A DNA stretch of 9,766 bases. Source: Pseudomonas sp. UBA5706. GTDB lineage: Bacteria; Pseudomonadota; Gammaproteobacteria; Pseudomonadales; Pseudomonadaceae. Where the stretch lies: assembly GCF_002419965.1 (NCBI RefSeq), contig NZ_DIHC01000040.1:8127-17892 (forward strand), given 5' to 3'. A model generated the notes under the pieces. It worked only from the letters and a program-made list of their open reading frames with translations, was not told the DNA's origin and did not search any database. The first letter of the stretch is position 1. The number at the start of each line of letters is the position of its first letter. Of this stretch, positions 6,172-9,766 are shown one piece after another. The position numbers were made by a program, and so were the translations under genes.

Positions 6172-9100
6172 GCTCCGGCCTCCTCGCTGGACTGTGATTG
6201 CCAGGGCGCTTCGAAAATCGGTTTGTACAGCGACTCACACCAGCCGGCGAACTCTTCGCTATCGAGCATCGCATCGAAATCCGGGAACTGACGGGACAGT
6301 GCGGTGCTTTCCGCACGCTCGCCATTGCTGTTTTGGCCGTCGCCTTCATAGGCCTTGCGCGCGGCCGCTTCAGCTTTGACTTCATCGCTCTGGCCCAACC
6401 AGGCGAAAGCGGTTTTCACCGCGACCGGCAAGGGGCGCTGCATGCCGTGTTGCCACGCGAGCAGCAGGTCACTGAGGGTTCTCGTCGCCGTGTCTTTGTC
6501 CAACGGCGGCAGCAGCAGCGTCTCATCACTGGCGACCAACGCTGTGGTCAGCGGCAGATCGCAGGCACAGGCCACCAGATGATTAACCCAGGGTTTGCTC
6601 AGGCGATGCCACTTGCGGGACTTCTTGCCGCCTATGGCATTCGGGATGGCCGTGACTGCCAGGAGTTGGTGGTCGGTGTTTTGATAAAGGCCGTCGAGCC
6701 AACCATCAAGCTCGACCCCTTGATGTGCGTAGGTCACTGGCAGCGCACTGTGCAGGCGCTCAGGCCATTTGAGCAGCAGGTCGTGATAACGGCGAGCCAG
6801 GTCCGGCAATGGTTCGATCAGTTCATCTTGCAGCAGCGTGCCAAAGCCGGCCATTGGCAGCAGGCCGCTGGCCTGCAGGCGAGTCGCTTGCGCCCGAAGC
6901 GAATCGTCGGTGTTTTCCGGATCGATCAATGCGGCTTGCAGCAGGCTATCGCTGACCCCATATCGCTCCAAGGCATCGAGCACGAAAGGCTCCTCATCAG
7001 CCAAGGGCGCTTCGGCCACTTCAAAGAAGATTTTCAGACGCTGACTGAAGAAGTGTTTGACCGGGTTGCGCAGGAAATCCTGCAACTGCATCAGGCTTAG
7101 CGGCTCTTGCTGGTCATATCTTTCCAGCACCTTGAGGTCGCCCGTCCCAACGATAGCCTCGTGAAGCACCTGCCATTCGCGGGCGAAACTAAAGAATTCC
7201 GGACTTTCTTGAAAGTATTTGGCACTGAAGGGCTGCAATGGATGTTCGAGCGTCAGCTTGTGCAGCAGTTGCTGACCGGGATCACGCTTCTTGTCGTCTT
7301 CCGGCTCGATCGCACCGGCTAGCCGCCAACCGCTGGCCAGGTGATCGCGCAACTGACCGATAAGCACCGACGCAGGGCGTTCAGAATTGTCGCGAATACT
7401 GCGCCCTACCCAGCTGACATACAGTTGATCGCGGGCCGAGAGCAGCGCTTCGAGCAGCAGATATCGGTCGTCTTCGCGACGTGAACGGTCACCTGGACGG
7501 TAATCACTGCCCATCAGGTCGAAGTCCAGCGGCGGTTGGGCGCGGGGATAATCGCCGTCGTTCATGCCCAGCAGGCAGACAACCTTGAAGGGGATCGCTC
7601 GCATCGGCATCAGCGTGCAGAAATTGACCGAGCCTGCGAGAAACCGCTGGGACAGGCGCCCTTGATCAAGGCCGGCCAGCCAGGCTTCCCGCACCACCGT
7701 AAGCGGCAGTTCTTCGAGCAAGCCAACGACTTCGCAGGTTTCCAGCCAGGTTTCGCGCAGGGTCTCAAGCTGGCCGAGCAGGTAGTCATCGTGCTCGCTG
7801 TCTGCGCTGAAAAACAGTTGCATAAGCGCTTGCAGACGCATGCCCCAGACCGGTGGCGTTGCAGCGTTCGACAGCTCGGCATGGGCAACGTGCAGCGCAT
7901 CGATCAGCGCAACCAGTGGGCCGATAAGCGCCGCGTCCAGCCCGCCAATCTCGTCGTAGGGTTCGATATCGTTGTAGGCGATGCCGGCCCCCACGGCGTA
8001 ACCCAGCAACATGCGGCGCAGACCGAAGTGCCAACTGTTCTGCTCCAGGGCTTCGGGCAGACCAAGGCCTTCACGTTGCCTGGCGTTGAGTCCCCAACGT
8101 ACGCCCGCGCCCTCGATCCAACGATGCAGCGTCGGCAGATCACGCTCGTTGATGCCAAAACGCGCTCTCAGGGCGGGGACGTCCAGCAGGTCAAGGATCT
8201 CGCTGACCTGGAAGCGACTGTCTGGGATCTTCAGCAAGTGTTCGACTGCAATTAGCAGCGGGTCACGACCACGTTGGCCTTGGTCTGCCAGCGTGAACGG
8301 GATGAAGCGGCGGTCGTCACGGTCCAACTGGCCGAACACGGCGCGAATGTGCGGCGCGTAACTGTCGATGTCCGGGACCATTACGATCACGTCGCGAGGG
8401 CGCAAATTCGGATCGGCACTGAAACGTGCGAGCAGTTGATCGTGCAGCACCTCCACGTCGCGTTGGGCACTATGGGCAACATGGAAGCGAATGGACCGGT
8501 CGGTCTTGAGGTCCACCGCTGGCCACAGCTCACGGGTTTCACCTAATGGACGAAGCTCGAGGATGTCGTCCTGCAGCTGGTTGAGCAGGGTCCCAGGATC
8601 GCTTTCGCTGAACAGATCAATGCGTCCATCACGGAAAATCGCACGATAGCTGTTGGGGTCGTCGTGACTGTCCAGCAGGTTAATGTAATCGCGCCCTTGC
8701 TTGCCCCAGGCAGCAAGCAAGGGGTGAGCGTGCTGATGCAGCGCCTCCGGGTTAAGTGCGGCTGGCATGCCAGACTTGCGCGACTGACGCTTGTACTCGT
8801 GCCGCAATAGATCCTTGTCAGCGACGATGTCTGCCCAGTGGTGGCGGCAGGGGTTGTGCACGCACAACAGCACCTGACTGAAACGAGCCAGGCCGGCCAA
8901 GGCTTCGAGCGCCTGAGCCGGCAGCGAGGAGATGCCGAACACGATGACGCGCGCGGGCAGACCCGCAGGGGCTTCGGTCATCGTGTTGATGCGCTCGATA
9001 TAGCGTTGATGCACGCCGGCGCGGCTCTGGGCCATGCCTTTGGCGCCGACGTCGTGAAGCAGTGCACGCCACAGCTCGGCTTGCCAGCAGTTCTCGGCCT

Positions 9101-9653
9101 TTAACGGCTTAACCTCCCCCCTTACGTTTTTCAGCTGATGCCGGCCAGCGGCCCAGTCTTCTAACCAATCGGCGCGATAGACTTGGTATTGATCGAACAG
9201 GTCGGCCAGCCGCTCAGACAGCTGATAACGTTTGCGAAGATCGGTGTCGGCCGTAAGGAAGCGCTGCAGCGGCTCGAAGTGAGGTTGATCGATCAGCGCA
9301 GGTAGCAGGCGCATCAGGCGCCAGGTCAAGGGGGCTTTGTCGAGTAATGAGGTTTCAGGAATTTCATCCTTGCCCAATACCGCGCGATATAGCTGCCACA
9401 TGAAGCTGCCGGGTAATTGAACATCGATTGCTGCGGCAATGCCGCATCCTCCTTGATCGTCATCCTGCGCATCTTCTGCCAAGGCCAGCTTTAGCCATTG
9501 TGCAATGCCGTTGCTCTGTACAAGCGCGACTTCATTCTCCAGAGGCGTCAGCGGATAACGTCGCATCCAGGACACCACAAGGCTGCGCAGTTCATCCAGG
9601 CGATTGCCATGAACCACCATGAACCCAGGGTTTAGGTTGGACGTCACCGGCAT
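6168..9653 (-). CDS. recC: RecC, Chi-recognition subunit of RecBCD (exonuclease V gamma chain)
   Basis: RecC is a catalytically dead helicase-like scaffold. It splits the duplex, channels the strands to RecB and RecD, and reads Chi in the 3'-ended strand. The 1161-residue protein (E. coli 1122) opens with VVHGNRLDELRSLVVSW and VQSNGIAQWL (about 45-54). Against the E. coli Chi-reading residues as I remember them, Q38, Q44, L64, W70, D133, L134 and R142 align with Q46, Q52, L80, W86, D151, L152 and R160, while T40 aligns with N48. The later conserved block LLGMNDGDYPR (about 694-704) and GDRSRREDDRYLLLEALLSA (about 721-740) is characteristic of RecC. An acidic insertion (EDAQDDDQGG, about 60-69) precedes GIAAAID and is absent in E. 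coli. The ATG at 9653 has AAGGAAG just upstream; the internal ATG at codon 12 has no Shine-Dalgarno sequence. It is the first gene of the operon. Confidence 0.97.
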   Translation of the reverse strand: MPVTSNLNPGFMVVHGNRLDELRSLVVSWMRRYPLTPLENEVALVQSNGIAQWLKLALAEDAQDDDQGGCGIAAAIDVQLPGSFMWQLYRAVLGKDEIPETSLLDKAPLTWRLMRLLPALIDQPHFEPLQRFLTADTDLRKRYQLSERLADLFDQYQVYRADWLEDWAAGRHQLKNVRGEVKPLKAENCWQAELWRALLHDVGAKGMAQSRAGVHQRYIERINTMTEAPAGLPARVIVFGISSLPAQALEALAGLARFSQVLLCVHNPCRHHWADIVADKDLLRHEYKRQSRKSGMPAALNPEALHQHAHPLLAAWGKQGRDYINLLDSHDDPNSYRAIFRDGRIDLFSESDPGTLLNQLQDDILELRPLGETRELWPAVDLKTDRSIRFHVAHSAQRDVEVLHDQLLARFSADPNLRPRDVIVMVPDIDSYAPHIRAVFGQLDRDDRRFIPFTLADQGQRGRDPLLIAVEHLLKIPDSRFQVSEILDLLDVPALRARFGINERDLPTLHRWIEGAGVRWGLNARQREGLGLPEALEQNSWHFGLRRMLLGYAVGAGIAYNDIEPYDEIGGLDAALIGPLVALIDALHVAHAELSNAATPPVWGMRLQALMQLFFSADSEHDDYLLGQLETLRETWLETCEVVGLLEELPLTVVREAWLAGLDQGRLSQRFLAGSVNFCTLMPMRAIPFKVVCLLGMNDGDYPRAQPPLDFDLMGSDYRPGDRSRREDDRYLLLEALLSARDQLYVSWVGRSIRDNSERPASVLIGQLRDHLASGWRLAGAIEPEDDKKRDPGQQLLHKLTLEHPLQPFSAKYFQESPEFFSFAREWQVLHEAIVGTGDLKVLERYDQQEPLSLMQLQDFLRNPVKHFFSQRLKIFFEVAEAPLADEEPFVLDALERYGVSDSLLQAALIDPENTDDSLRAQATRLQASGLLPMAGFGTLLQDELIEPLPDLARRYHDLLLKWPERLHSALPVTYAHQGVELDGWLDGLYQNTDHQLLAVTAIPNAIGGKKSRKWHRLSKPWVNHLVACACDLPLTTALVASDETLLLPPLDKDTATRTLSDLLLAWQHGMQRPLPVAVKTAFAWLGQSDEVKAEAAARKAYEGDGQNSNGERAESTALSRQFPDFDAMLDSEEFAGWCESLYKPIFEAPWQSQSSEEAGA
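6179..6185 (-). promoter_or_regulatory. recB ribosome binding site
   Basis: GAGGAGG on the minus strand, a near-consensus Shine-Dalgarno sequence seven bases before the recB ATG, lying in the codons for the last residues of RecC. The stop and start overlap as ATGA (6168-6171). Confidence 0.85.
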
Positions 9654-9742
9654 AACAGCTTCCTTGGCGTTTTTTGAAGAGGGGAAAGACTAACAGAGGG
9701 GGCGATGCCGAAGCACCTGAGAGAGCTCATGACTTTTCCGCG
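9654..9742 (-). promoter_or_regulatory. recCBD leader, probable promoter region
   Basis: The recCBD promoter is expected here because recC is the first gene of the run and no other gene lies in this stretch. The best -10 candidate I find is TAGTCT (minus strand, 9692-9687), which keeps the most conserved T, A and T positions. No convincing -35 lies 16-18 bases upstream of it (TGCTTC or neighbours). I see no LexA-type palindrome (CTGT-N8-ACAG), so there is no sign of direct SOS control. The exact promoter is unresolved. Confidence 0.3.
9659..9665 (-). promoter_or_regulatory. recC ribosome binding site
   Basis: AAGGAAG on the minus strand; its AGGA core lies seven bases before the ATG at 9653. 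It supports the longer RecC start (MPVTSNLN) over the internal methionine of MVVHGNRLD. Confidence 0.75.
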
Positions 9743-9766
9743 CGTAAAAACAAAACCCCACATGCT
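9743..9766 (-). terminator. Possible 3' half of an upstream gene's terminator
   Basis: On the minus strand the edge reads AGCATGTGGGG followed by TTTTGTTTTTACG. A GTGGGG arm running into a T tract looks like the descending stem and U tail of an intrinsic terminator. The other arm (CCCCAC-like) would lie just beyond the window. If so, it ends a minus-strand gene upstream of recC and would insulate the recCBD operon. It cannot be confirmed from half a hairpin. Confidence 0.35.

Noticed and set aside
359..9653. AddAB-type or defence-island helicase-nuclease instead of RecBCD
   Set aside because: Three subunits are present, with a single nuclease domain (in RecB), a RecC with its typical conserved blocks, and an SF1B RecD. 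AddB iron-sulphur cysteines and a second nuclease are absent. This is the housekeeping RecBCD.
9654..9742. LexA box in the recC leader
   Set aside because: CTGT occurs (minus strand, before the -10 candidate and again next to the ATG), but no ACAG partner lies at the right spacing.

Overview
The window looks like a stretch of a Pseudomonas chromosome, most likely from the P. fluorescens / P. chlororaphis / P. syringae side of the genus. Three things point there: high GC coding sequence, RecC/RecB/RecD proteins that read as typical pseudomonad versions, and a REP element of the pseudomonad type (CGTAGGAGCC..GGCTTGCCGGCGATCTG) just downstream of recD. The genus assignment rests on recognition of protein and REP style, not on a database search.

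Almost all of the window (359-9653) is one minus-strand operon, recC-recB-recD, read right to left. It encodes the three subunits of the RecBCD (exonuclease V) helicase-nuclease. Consecutive genes overlap by 4 bp (ATGA) at 6168-6171 and 2443-2446, and each start has a good Shine-Dalgarno sequence inside the preceding gene, so the three subunits are probably translationally coupled. RecC (1161 aa) is the Chi-scanning scaffold. RecB (1242 aa) is the 3'-5' SF1A helicase with the single nuclease domain. RecD (695 aa) is the 5'-3' SF1B helicase. All catalytic motifs I looked for are intact, so the enzyme should be functional in double-strand break repair and degradation of foreign linear DNA.

The right end (9654-9766) is the recC leader. 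It has a clear ribosome binding site, only a weak promoter candidate, and at the extreme edge what may be the 3' half of a terminator of the preceding minus-strand gene.

The left end (1-358) has no credible gene. It is a repeat-rich intergenic stretch downstream of recD. It contains a long dyad built from two inverted REP elements (about 131-343, REPIN/BIME-like), a degenerate tandem direct repeat in its core (186-230 and 235-277), and at the very edge (1-42) a near-perfect second copy of the last codons of recD (368-409, one synonymous mismatch). This partial duplication of the recD 3' end around a REPIN is the least ordinary thing in the window. I see no defence island, CRISPR array, tRNA, IS element or other new multi-gene system.
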